From: Cupriavidus pauculus
GTDB taxonomy: Bacteria > Pseudomonadota > Gammaproteobacteria > Burkholderiales > Burkholderiaceae
Assembly: GCF_008801835.1 (NCBI RefSeq)
Contig: NZ_VZOW01000029.1
Coordinates: forward strand, 1-64,000
Reading direction: 5' to 3'
Length of the DNA stretch: 64,000 bases
A program made the translations under genes and the position numbers. Positions 8,291 through 15,297 of the stretch are shown piece after piece. The notes beneath the pieces were generated by a model. It did not search any database. It was not told the DNA's origin and was given only the letters and a program-made list of their open reading frames with translations. Within the stretch, counting starts at the first letter, position 1. Each line of letters opens with the position of its first letter.

Positions 8291-9775
8291 ATGAATAACA
8301 ACGTGATGAAGCAATATCTGCCCAGGCTTGCAACGTTGGCTGCCGCGCTGGTGCTGGCGGGCTGCTCGCTGGCGCCGACCTACAAGGTGCCCGACACGCC
8401 CACCGCATCGACCTTCAAGGAAGCCGACGCCGCCGCTGCCGAGGGCGCGCAATGGAAGACCGCCACGCCGGCCGAGGGCCAGCATCGCGGCGACTGGTGG
8501 AAGGTGTTCGGCGATGCCGATCTGGACCGCCTGATCGAAGCGGCCAACGCGCATAACCAGGACCTCGCCGCCGCCGCGGCGCGGCTGAAGCAGGCGCGCG
8601 CGTTCACCGGCGCCACCGAGGCCGACCTCTATCCGCAACTGAGCGTGGGCCTGGACCCGACGCGCACCCAGCCTTCGGCCGCATCGCAGGGCCTGCCCGA
8701 CGGCTCGCGCGTGCCGGCGCAGACCGTGCTGAAGGCGCGCGCGTTTGCCAGCTACGAGCTCGACCTGTTCGGGCGCGTGGCCAGCAACGTCAACGCGGCG
8801 CGCGCCGAAGAGAAGGGCGCCGAGGACCTGTATCGCTCGGTGCAGCTTGCGCTGCAGGCGGACACCGCACAGGCGTATTTCGCGCTGCGCACGCTCGATA
8901 GCGACCGCGAACTGCTCAACGCCACGATCAAGCTGCGCGAGGACGCGCTGTCGCTGCAGCGCAAGCGCTACGACGCGGGCGAGACCACCGATCTCGATCC
9001 GGCCCGTGCCGAAGCGGAGCTCGGCACCGCGCGCGCCGATCTGGCGGGCATCGAGCGGCGTCGCGCCAATCAGGAACATGCGCTGGCGGTACTCACCGGC
9101 GTGGCGCCGTCGCAGTTCACGCTGGCGGCCAGGCCGTTCGACACCGCGCCGGTGGCGGTGCCGGCCGGGCTGCCGTCCGAACTGCTGGAGCGTCGCCCCG
9201 ATATCGCCGCGGCCGAGCGCCAGATGGCCGCTGCCAATGCGCGCATTGGCGTGGCCAAGGCGGCGTTCTTCCCGCGCATTTCGCTGACGGCGCTGTTCGG
9301 CTTTGAATCGGCGGACCTGTCGAACCTGTTCAAGTGGTCTTCGCGCACGTGGATGCTGGGGCCGCTGGTTGGCACCACGATTGCGCAGACCGTGTTCGAC
9401 GGTGGGCGCAACAGCTCGAACCTGGCAGGCGCGCGCGCCGCGCACGAGGAAACCGTGGCGCGCTACCAGCAGACCGTGCTGGTGGCGTTCCGCGAAGTCG
9501 AGGACAGCCTGGCCGATGTGCGCTGGCTCAGCCAGCAGGGCGCGGCGCTCGACAGTGCGCTGGCCGGCGCCCGACGCGCCCAGCGCATCTCGCGCAGTCG
9601 CTACGACGCCGGCGCGGTCGATTACCTGACCGTGATCGACGCCGACCGCACGGTGCTGCAATCGCAGCGCGACGCCAATGCCGTAGCGGGGCTGCGTGCG
9701 GCGGCTACTGTCTCGCTGGTGCGCAGTCTGGGCGGCGGCTGGGGTCCGTTGCCGGAGAACGTGGCAAAGAACTGA
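8291..9775 (+). CDS. oprC: RND efflux outer-membrane factor lipoprotein (OprC/OpcM/OprN, NodT family)
   Basis: A TolC-like trimeric outer-membrane channel of 494 residues. The lipobox ALVLAGC puts the lipidated Cys at residue 25. Two outer-membrane-factor repeats follow, with the typical WWKVFGDADLDRLIEAA near the start and RRPDIAAAERQMAAANARIG at the second repeat. ATG codons at 8276 and 8279 overlap the pump's stop codon (translational coupling), and an ATG at 8306 would give a 20-residue leader; 8291 is preferred because it follows a GGTGAAAG stretch, although the spacing is short. It is the last gene of the efflux operon; a 10-bp hairpin follows. Confidence 0.88.
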   Translation: MNNNVMKQYLPRLATLAAALVLAGCSLAPTYKVPDTPTASTFKEADAAAAEGAQWKTATPAEGQHRGDWWKVFGDADLDRLIEAANAHNQDLAAAAARLKQARAFTGATEADLYPQLSVGLDPTRTQPSAASQGLPDGSRVPAQTVLKARAFASYELDLFGRVASNVNAARAEEKGAEDLYRSVQLALQADTAQAYFALRTLDSDRELLNATIKLREDALSLQRKRYDAGETTDLDPARAEAELGTARADLAGIERRRANQEHALAVLTGVAPSQFTLAARPFDTAPVAVPAGLPSELLERRPDIAAAERQMAAANARIGVAKAAFFPRISLTALFGFESADLSNLFKWSSRTWMLGPLVGTTIAQTVFDGGRNSSNLAGARAAHEETVARYQQTVLVAFREVEDSLADVRWLSQQGAALDSALAGARRAQRISRSRYDAGAVDYLTVIDADRTVLQSQRDANAVAGLRAAATVSLVRSLGGGWGPLPENVAKN

Positions 9776-9787
9776 CGTCCCCCTCAC

Positions 9788-9812
9788 GCAGGCGCGTTGA
9801 ACACGCGCCTGC
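9788..9812 (+). terminator. Hairpin after the efflux operon
   Basis: A perfect 10-bp stem (GCAGGCGCGT, 9788-9797, with 9803-9812) and a 5-base loop sit 13 bases after the stop of the outer-membrane factor gene. There is no T-tract, so it may stabilise the mRNA 3' end or act with Rho rather than terminate alone. Confidence 0.4.
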
Positions 9813-9898
9813 ACGGCGAGCCGCCAAACTTCACTGGCGCGTTGCTTCCAGAGACCTACACTGGATGCATCGCGCCAGTTTCATTTTGGGGGGCTGAC

Positions 9899-10306
9899 AT
9901 GCGCACGAATTCCGCGATGGGCGTCGCGGCAACCTTGCTCGCCGTCCTCGGCGCCGCGTTGCCCCCAACTTCGGTGGCGCAGCCAAGTACCGTCGGCTCG
10001 ATCGCCGTGGGCGGCTCCACACGCGTGAACGGACCGTTGACCGTGAATGGCGCGCTGAGCGTCGGTGGCCACGTCTATGCCAATGGCCCGATTACCGCGG
10101 CATGGTTTGGTACGCCGGGGCGCGGTTATCCGCCGCCGCCCGAACGCTCGCTGCTCAAGGTGTTTCACGGCCCGCTGACCGTGCAAGGATCGATGGTGGT
10201 GCACGGCGATCTGCATGTCGAGGGGCCATTGACTGTCAACGGCCCGCTCGAAGCGGCGGGCGGTATCGACGCAAGCGGCCCGATGGTGGAGCGCCAGGCA
10301 CGCTGA
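9899..10306 (+). CDS. Secreted beta-helix-like repeat protein (bactofilin-like pattern), function unknown
   Basis: A 135-residue protein. The ATG at 9899 follows a G-rich ribosome site and a signal peptide ends near AQPS (about residue 28). After it, nearly the whole chain is short repeats of the form hydrophobic-x-Val-x-Gly: VNGPLTVNGALSVGG, then FHGPLTVQGSMVVHGDLHVEGPLTVNG. A Pro-rich insert (GTPGRGYPPPPERS) divides two blocks. This six-residue rhythm is that of right-handed beta-helices such as bactofilins, but bactofilins are cytosolic and this one is exported. I do not recognise a named family. It stands alone between the efflux operon and a DUF2127 gene. Confidence 0.7.
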   Translation: MRTNSAMGVAATLLAVLGAALPPTSVAQPSTVGSIAVGGSTRVNGPLTVNGALSVGGHVYANGPITAAWFGTPGRGYPPPPERSLLKVFHGPLTVQGSMVVHGDLHVEGPLTVNGPLEAAGGIDASGPMVERQAR

Positions 10307-10356
10307 TGTAGCACAATGGCGGCTTCGTCGACTACCTCGAGTTCTTCGATTCCGCC

Positions 10357-10818
10357 ATGGCTCATGCCAGTTCGCCACTGGGCCTCAAGAGTATTGCCCT
10401 GTTCGAAGCCGCCAAGGGCGTGCTCGTGATTCTTGCCGGGCTCGGTTTGATGGCACTGCTGCACAGCGATGCGCAGGCGTTTGCCGAAGCCATCGTCGGG
10501 CGCTTTCACCTGAATCCGGCCAGCCACTATCCAAAAGTCTTCCTGGCGCTGTTTGCGCATCCTTCCGACGGCCGCCTGTGGGCGATCGGCGGGTCGGCCG
10601 CGGTCTATGCGCTGATGCGCTTTTCCGAAGCGTACGGCCTATGGCGGGGCCGCGCGTGGGGCAACTGGCTCGGCGTGTGGTCGGGTGGCATCTATATTCC
10701 GGTGGAACTGTACGAAGCCGTGCGGCATCCCACCGCCATCCATATCGGATTGGCGATCGCCAACGCGCTGGTGGTGCTGTACCTCGTGCAAAGCCTGGCG
10801 CGGCACAAGGTGAACTAG
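10357..10818 (+). CDS. DUF2127 family integral membrane protein
   Basis: A 153-residue protein with about four hydrophobic segments: AAKGVLVILAGLGLMALL, WAIGGSAAVYALMRFSEAYG, NWLGVWSGGIYIPVELYEAV and LAIANALVVLYLVQSLA. The pattern, including LKSIALFEAAKG at the N-terminus and a conserved acidic FSEAYGLWRGRAWG stretch, matches the DUF2127 family, whose function is unknown. The ribosome site is weak. It follows the beta-helix-like gene by 50 bp and may share its transcript. Confidence 0.75.
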   Translation: MAHASSPLGLKSIALFEAAKGVLVILAGLGLMALLHSDAQAFAEAIVGRFHLNPASHYPKVFLALFAHPSDGRLWAIGGSAAVYALMRFSEAYGLWRGRAWGNWLGVWSGGIYIPVELYEAVRHPTAIHIGLAIANALVVLYLVQSLARHKVN

Positions 10819-10931
10819 TCCCCGCATTTCCGAGCTGGTCAAATCTGCTAAGGTAGAACGCGTCGCGGCGCGCACGGTGGTGCGCCGCTTTGTCAGACAG
10901 GCACCGATATCAACCGCCATAGAGACCCATC

Positions 10932-11222
10932 ATGATTCACGAAATTGCACAGATCACGATCAAGCCCGGCATGGAGGCGCAGTTCGAGGCTGGCGTGACC
11001 CAGGCCAAGCCGCTGTTCCTGCGTTCGCGCGGCTGTCACGGGGTGAACCTGCAGCGCTCGATCGAACAGCCGTCGCAGTACACGCTGGTGGTGGCCTGGG
11101 AAACCGTGGAAGACCATATGGTTCACTTCCGTGAATCGGATGAATTCCAGGAATGGCGCAAGCTGGTCAGCGACTGCTTTGCTGCCGCGCCGGCCGTGCA
11201 TCACGTCAACACGGTGCTTTGA
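10932..11222 (+). CDS. Antibiotic biosynthesis monooxygenase (ABM) domain protein
   Basis: A compact 96-residue single-domain protein of the dimeric alpha/beta barrel class: MIHEIAQITIKPGMEAQFEA, then RGCHGVNLQRSIEQPSQYTL and VVAWETVEDHMVHFRESDEF. ABM-fold proteins include small cofactor-free monooxygenases and haem-degrading enzymes, but most housekeeping members have no known substrate; none is claimed here. The gene is upstream of pssA, separated by a hairpin at 11230-11251. Confidence 0.8.
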   Translation: MIHEIAQITIKPGMEAQFEAGVTQAKPLFLRSRGCHGVNLQRSIEQPSQYTLVVAWETVEDHMVHFRESDEFQEWRKLVSDCFAAAPAVHHVNTVL

Positions 11223-11229
11223 TTAACGC

Positions 11230-11251
11230 GGGCGCCCCGCTGCGGGCGCCC
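11230..11251 (+). terminator. 8-bp hairpin between the ABM gene and pssA
   Basis: GGGCGCCC (11230-11237) is repeated as its own complement at 11244-11251 with a 6-base loop. It lies seven bases after the ABM stop and 20 bases before the pssA start. No T-tract follows, so it could be a processing or attenuation structure rather than a terminator. Confidence 0.35.
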
Positions 11252-11271
11252 AGGCACAAGGAGCCTGAGGC

Positions 11272-11910
11272 ATGTCCACGCCCCACCCGCGCCCCCGCCA
11301 TTTCTCGATGCTGCGCGATCTGCAACTGGCGGATTTCTTCACGCTGGCCAATGCGGCGTGCGGCATGGGTTCGGTGTTCTACGCGATGTACTTCGTGGCG
11401 GACCCTTCGCTCAAGCTTTTCTACATTGCCGCGGCACTGGCGCCCGCCGCATTCATCTTCGATGTGCTGGACGGGCGTATCGCGCGCTGGCGTCACCAGC
11501 ATTCCGCACTGGGACGCGAACTCGATTCGCTGTCTGACATCATCTCGTTCGGCGTCGGACCGGCCACGCTGGCCTTCGCGGCCGGCATGCGCGGCGGCTG
11601 GGATCTGGCCGCGCTGATCTATTTCGTCTGCTGCGGCGTGAGCCGCCTGGCGCGCTTCAACGTCACGGCAGAAAGCCTGGCTGGCGATTCCGCGTCCGGC
11701 AAGGTCAAGTATTTCGAGGGCACGCCGATTCCCACCAGTGTCGTGCTGACCGGCGTGCTGGCATGGTGCGCGTCGCATGGGCGCATTGGCGATGCACTGC
11801 CCGGCGGTGTACTCGAGATTGGCCCCGCGATATTGCATCCGCTGGCGCTGCTGTTCGTGCTGAGCGGCTCGCTGATGATTTCAAAGACGCTGCGGATTCC
11901 GAAATTCTGA
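11272..11910 (+). CDS. pssA: CDP-diacylglycerol--serine O-phosphatidyltransferase
   Basis: A 212-residue integral membrane enzyme that makes phosphatidylserine from CDP-diacylglycerol and serine, the precursor of phosphatidylethanolamine. The CDP-alcohol phosphatidyltransferase signature D-G-x2-A-R-x8-G-x3-D-x3-D is complete at residues 67-89 (DGRIAR...GRELDSLSD). Several hydrophobic helices follow (ALIYFVCCGVSRLARF, ILHPLALLFVLSGSLMI). Ribosome-site candidates AAGGAG and GAGG lie just upstream of the ATG. In many Burkholderiales pssA sits with psd or ilvC; here those are absent. Confidence 0.92.
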   Translation: MSTPHPRPRHFSMLRDLQLADFFTLANAACGMGSVFYAMYFVADPSLKLFYIAAALAPAAFIFDVLDGRIARWRHQHSALGRELDSLSDIISFGVGPATLAFAAGMRGGWDLAALIYFVCCGVSRLARFNVTAESLAGDSASGKVKYFEGTPIPTSVVLTGVLAWCASHGRIGDALPGGVLEIGPAILHPLALLFVLSGSLMISKTLRIPKF

Positions 11911-12085
11911 GCGCCTGGCGCGCATCGCCGCGCGCCATCGGCGGGATATTCCACACCAGGGGCAGGGTCAGCGCGGTTTGCCAGCCGCGACTACAATCGA
12001 CTGACCCATATTCGGCCGGCCGCCGCGGCGCCCAGCGGGCGGTGCGGGTCATTGAAACCCCACAAGCGACAGAAGGAATATCCCC

Positions 12086-13201
12086 ATGCCTCATCTCTTC
12101 GATCCATACCGGATCGGCAACCTCGAGCTAGCCAATCGCATCGCCATCGCGCCGATGTGCCAGTACTCGGCGCAAGAGGGCTCGGCTACCGATTGGCACA
12201 TGATCCATCTGGGCCATATGACGCTATCCGGCGCTGGCCTGCTGATCATCGAAGCGACGGCCGTATCGCCGGAAGGACGCATCACGGCCGCCGACCTCGG
12301 GCTGTACAACGACGCCAACGAAGCCGCGCTGGGGCGCGTGCTCGATGCGGTGCGCAGGTATTCGCCGATCGCCGTGGCGATGCAGCTCGGGCATGCGGGA
12401 CGCAAGGCATCGAGCCAGGCGCCGTGGGAAGGCGGCGCGCAGATTCGTCCCGACCAGCCGTCCGGTTGGCAAACCGTGGCGCCGTCCGACGTGCCCCACG
12501 CACCTGGCGAAGCACCGCCCATCGCGCTGGACAAGGCGGGTATGAAGAAGATTCGCGATGATTTTGCCGCGGCGGCCAGGCGTGCGGCGCGTCTCGGTAT
12601 CGAAGGCATCGAAGTGCATGGCGCGCACGGCTATCTGCTTCATCAATTTCTTTCGCCGATTGCCAATCATCGCACCGATGAATACGGCGGCAGCCTGGAA
12701 AACCGCATGCGTTTTCCGCTCGAAGTGTTCGATGCGGTGCGCGAGGCGTTTCCCGCGGAGCGGCCGGTGTGGATGCGCGTGTCGGCCACCGACTGGGTGC
12801 CGAACGGCTGGGACATCGACGGCACGCTCGCGTTGTCGCATGCATTGAAGGCGCGCGGTTGCGCCGCCGTGCATGTCAGCACGGGTGGCGTCTCGCCGCA
12901 GCAGGCCATCAAGATCGGTCCCGGTTACCAGGTGCCTTACGCGCAGCGCGTCAAGGCCGAAGTGGGGCTGCCGACGCTGGCGGTCGGGCTGATCACCGAA
13001 GCCGAGCAGGCCGAGGCCATCATCAGCAACAACGAGGCCGACGTGATCTCGATTGCGCGTGCGATGCTGTACGACCCGCGCTGGCCCTGGCACGCCGCCG
13101 CCAAGCTCGGCGCACAGGTCGATGCGCCGAAGCAGTACTGGCGCTCGCAGCCGCGCGGGCTCGAACACCTGTTTCGCGATGCGCATTTCGGGCAGCGCTG
13201 A
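12086..13201 (+). CDS. NADH:flavin oxidoreductase, Old Yellow Enzyme family (YqjM-like)
   Basis: A 371-residue FMN-dependent ene-reductase. The fold starts at PYRIGNLELANRIAIAPMCQ; the Cys in APMCQYSA is the redox-tuning Cys of the YqjM subclass. LGHAGRKASS carries the FMN/substrate-binding residues. GIEVHGAHGYLLHQFLSP and NHRTDEYGGSLENRMRF are the standard family blocks, and AVGLITEAEQAEAII and ISIARAMLYDPRWPWHAA bind the FMN phosphate. Such enzymes reduce activated C=C bonds of enals, enones and nitro compounds with NAD(P)H. It appears monocistronic; the 175-bp upstream region shows no clear operator. Confidence 0.9.
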   Translation: MPHLFDPYRIGNLELANRIAIAPMCQYSAQEGSATDWHMIHLGHMTLSGAGLLIIEATAVSPEGRITAADLGLYNDANEAALGRVLDAVRRYSPIAVAMQLGHAGRKASSQAPWEGGAQIRPDQPSGWQTVAPSDVPHAPGEAPPIALDKAGMKKIRDDFAAAARRAARLGIEGIEVHGAHGYLLHQFLSPIANHRTDEYGGSLENRMRFPLEVFDAVREAFPAERPVWMRVSATDWVPNGWDIDGTLALSHALKARGCAAVHVSTGGVSPQQAIKIGPGYQVPYAQRVKAEVGLPTLAVGLITEAEQAEAIISNNEADVISIARAMLYDPRWPWHAAAKLGAQVDAPKQYWRSQPRGLEHLFRDAHFGQR

Positions 13202-13442
13202 TCGCATCGGGCAAAACTCTCCTTGACACGACCGTTCGCGCGCGGCGGTGCCGCCGCGACGGCGATATCGCAACGCAACATTGAAGCAGCCGCTGAAAAC
13301 GAAGGGATTACCATGATTGTCGCGTCCCGTTGATGGCGCGACCATCGCCGCAATAGATTGCAGTGGGCAGTACCTCGGGCGCCCCAAACCAGTCCGCCCG
13401 TCATCACAGAAGTAGTCGAAGAACGCACTCTGGGAGACATCC

Positions 13443-13610
13443 ATGCAAGTCTATGACGGCCTCGTTTTCGGTTGCGCAATGATATTGGTGTGCATGTACG
13501 CATACCTGGGCGTGCAGTCGCAAAGCCTTGCGCTGAAATACGTGTCGCCCGCCGTGGTCGGGGCGCTGGCGCTGATCTATGCGCTGCTACCGATGCGCAT
13601 GATCGGCTGA
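13443..13610 (+). CDS. Small membrane protein of 55 residues, function unknown
   Basis: A short frame preceded by a GGGAG ribosome site at the correct distance. It encodes two predicted membrane helices: DGLVFGCAMILVCMYAYLGV and VSPAVVGALALIYALLPMRM, joined by a short QSQSLALKY loop. No soluble domain remains, so it may be a small bitopic or hairpin membrane peptide. I do not recognise a family. A terminator lies just beyond, but it faces the opposite strand. Confidence 0.55.
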   Translation: MQVYDGLVFGCAMILVCMYAYLGVQSQSLALKYVSPAVVGALALIYALLPMRMIG

Positions 13611-13637
13611 GCCGCGCGCGCCACCCGCGCGGCGCGC

Positions 13638-13671
13638 AAAAAAAATCCGCTCGCGCGCGATACGCGAGCGG
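13638..13671 (-). terminator. Intrinsic terminator of the aldehyde dehydrogenase gene
   Basis: On the minus strand a 9-bp stem (13663-13671 with 13647-13655, CCGCTCGCG/CGCGAGCGG) with a 7-base loop is followed by A and then eight T (plus-strand A-run 13638-13645). It lies 25 bases after the aldehyde dehydrogenase stop. Confidence 0.85.
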
Positions 13672-13695
13672 TTGCGTGCGCTGTCGCGCGCCGCG

Positions 13696-15147
13696 TCAGC
13701 GCAGCGACAGCCAGATCGCCTTCGGCTCTGTGAAGTTCTCGATCGCGGCGTCGCCGTGCTCGCGGCCCAGGCCCGAATCTCCCGCGCCGCCCCACGGCAG
13801 GCGCACATCGGTATAGCCATAGGTGTTGATCCACACGGTGCCGGCGCGCAATTCACCGGCCACCTTGTGCACGCGCGCGATGTCCGCGCTCCACACACCG
13901 GCCGCCAGGCTGAATGCGGTGCCGTTGGCAATGCGCACCGCATCGGCCTCGTCGTCGAACGGAATCACGCTGGCCACCGGTCCGAAGATCTCTTCCTGCG
14001 AAATCCGCATTTCGTGTTCGACGTTGGCGAACACCGTGGGCTCCACGAAGAAGCCGCGCTCGCCGATGCGCTTGCCGCCCGTCACGGCGCTGGCGCCTTC
14101 CTTGTTGCCGATATCGACATAGTCGAGCACGGTCTTCATTTGCGCGGCCGATACGAGCGGACCCATGGTGGTGTCCGGGGCCGCCGGGTCGCCCACGCGA
14201 ATCGCGCGGGCGCGCGCCGCCAGGCGCTCCACGACTTCGTCGTACACCTGCCGTTGCGCGAGGATGCGCGATCCGGCCGAGCACACCTGCCCCGCATTGA
14301 AGAAGATGCCTGACGCCGCCGCGCGCGTGGCGGCGTCGATATTTGCATCGGCAAAGATCACGTTGGCCGATTTGCCGCCCAGCTCCAGCGTCACCCGTTT
14401 GAAATTAGCCGCGGCGCCTTGCATGATGCCGCGCCCCACGCCGGGCGATCCGGTGAAGGTGACCTTGTCGATGCCCGGATGCGCGACGATGGCGTTGCCC
14501 ACCACGCTGCCCTTGCCGGTCACCACATTGAATACGCCGGGCGGAACGCCAGCCTGCAATGCCAGTTCCGCCACGCGCAGCGCCGACAGCGGCGTGATCT
14601 CGGCAGGCTTGACGATCAGCGTGCAGCCGCAGGCCAGCGCCGGCGCGATCTTCCACATGCCGATCATCAACGGGAAATTCCACGGCACGATGGCGCCGAC
14701 CACGCCCACCGGCTCGCGCACCGTATAGGTCAGCGCATCGGGACGGGCGGGAATCACGCTGCCGTGGATCTTGTCGCACCAGCCGGCGTAGTAGCGCACC
14801 GTGTCGATCACGGCTGGCAAGTCCTGCCGGCGCACGGCGGCCAGCGGCTTGCCGGCATCCTGGCTTTCCAGCGTCACCAGCTCTTCCGCGTGATCCTCCA
14901 GCAGATCCGCAAAGCGGTTCAGGATGCGCGCGCGATCGGCCGCGCGCATTCCGGCCCAGCCCTTGAGCGCGGCGCGCGCCGCGCGCACCGCGGTATCCAC
15001 GTCGGCCTCGCTGCCCTGCGCCACCAGCGCGAGCGGCGCTTCGGTCGCCGGATTGATGTCGGTGGTATAGGCGCCGGTGCCGGGCGGCACGCGCTGGCCG
15101 TCGATCAGCAAATCGTGCTTCGGCAAGTCTGATGGGGATGCGGACAT
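13696..15147 (-). CDS. NAD(P)-dependent aldehyde dehydrogenase
   Basis: A 483-residue ALDH-superfamily enzyme of the usual length. The oxyanion Asn is in VPWNFPLMIGMWKIAPALAC, the general base is Glu255 in TLELGGKSAN, and the nucleophile is Cys289 in NAGQVCSAGSRI. The C-terminal EEIFGPVASVIPF and GTVWINTYGYTD blocks are intact. It is nearest the betaine/aminobutyraldehyde/phenylacetaldehyde group by overall look, but the substrate is not decided by sequence. GGAG precedes the ATG. Upstream lies an inverted repeat (15264-15286) that may be a regulator site. The kinase/regulator pair just upstream on the same strand is a candidate controller. Confidence 0.9.
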   Translation of the reverse strand: MSASPSDLPKHDLLIDGQRVPPGTGAYTTDINPATEAPLALVAQGSEADVDTAVRAARAALKGWAGMRAADRARILNRFADLLEDHAEELVTLESQDAGKPLAAVRRQDLPAVIDTVRYYAGWCDKIHGSVIPARPDALTYTVREPVGVVGAIVPWNFPLMIGMWKIAPALACGCTLIVKPAEITPLSALRVAELALQAGVPPGVFNVVTGKGSVVGNAIVAHPGIDKVTFTGSPGVGRGIMQGAAANFKRVTLELGGKSANVIFADANIDAATRAAASGIFFNAGQVCSAGSRILAQRQVYDEVVERLAARARAIRVGDPAAPDTTMGPLVSAAQMKTVLDYVDIGNKEGASAVTGGKRIGERGFFVEPTVFANVEHEMRISQEEIFGPVASVIPFDDEADAVRIANGTAFSLAAGVWSADIARVHKVAGELRAGTVWINTYGYTDVRLPWGGAGDSGLGREHGDAAIENFTEPKAIWLSLR

Positions 15148-15263
15148 GGGAAGGCTCCTCGCCTGGGTCTGAAAGACGTGCGTGTTGGCCGTGCAGGATT
15201 GGCTCGCTTTGTCTTGCAGTGTGGTGGCGGTGTCTACCTAAGTCCAATTAATAGGAATGATCC

Positions 15264-15286
15264 ATTCATACAATTTCTGCATGAAT
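15264..15286. promoter_or_regulatory. Inverted repeat upstream of aldehyde dehydrogenase gene
   Basis: ATTCAT (15264-15269) and ATGAAT (15281-15286) form a perfect 6-bp dyad with 11 bases between, in an AT-rich patch about 115 bp upstream of the aldehyde dehydrogenase start and just past the kinase stop. Symmetry and spacing suit a dimeric regulator; which one is unknown. Confidence 0.35.
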
Positions 15287-15297
15287 AGCGGTTGGCC

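Noticed and set aside
6294..8408. A minus-strand open frame of about 700 codons across the efflux pump gene
   Set aside because: Composition (His/Arg/Gln-rich) and complete overlap with a strongly conserved RND pump show it to be a shadow.
8183..9814. A minus-strand open frame of 543 codons across the outer-membrane factor gene
   Set aside because: Shadow of a clear NodT-family gene; no recognisable motif.
10866..10890. GC-rich bulged hairpin before the ABM gene as a terminator of the DUF2127 gene
   Set aside because: The stem needs a two-base bulge and only CTTT follows; too weak to call.
13202..13442. Tiny frame and GC hairpin between the ene-reductase gene and the 55-residue peptide
   Set aside because: The frame is six codons long and the hairpin has no T-tract; no function can be supported.
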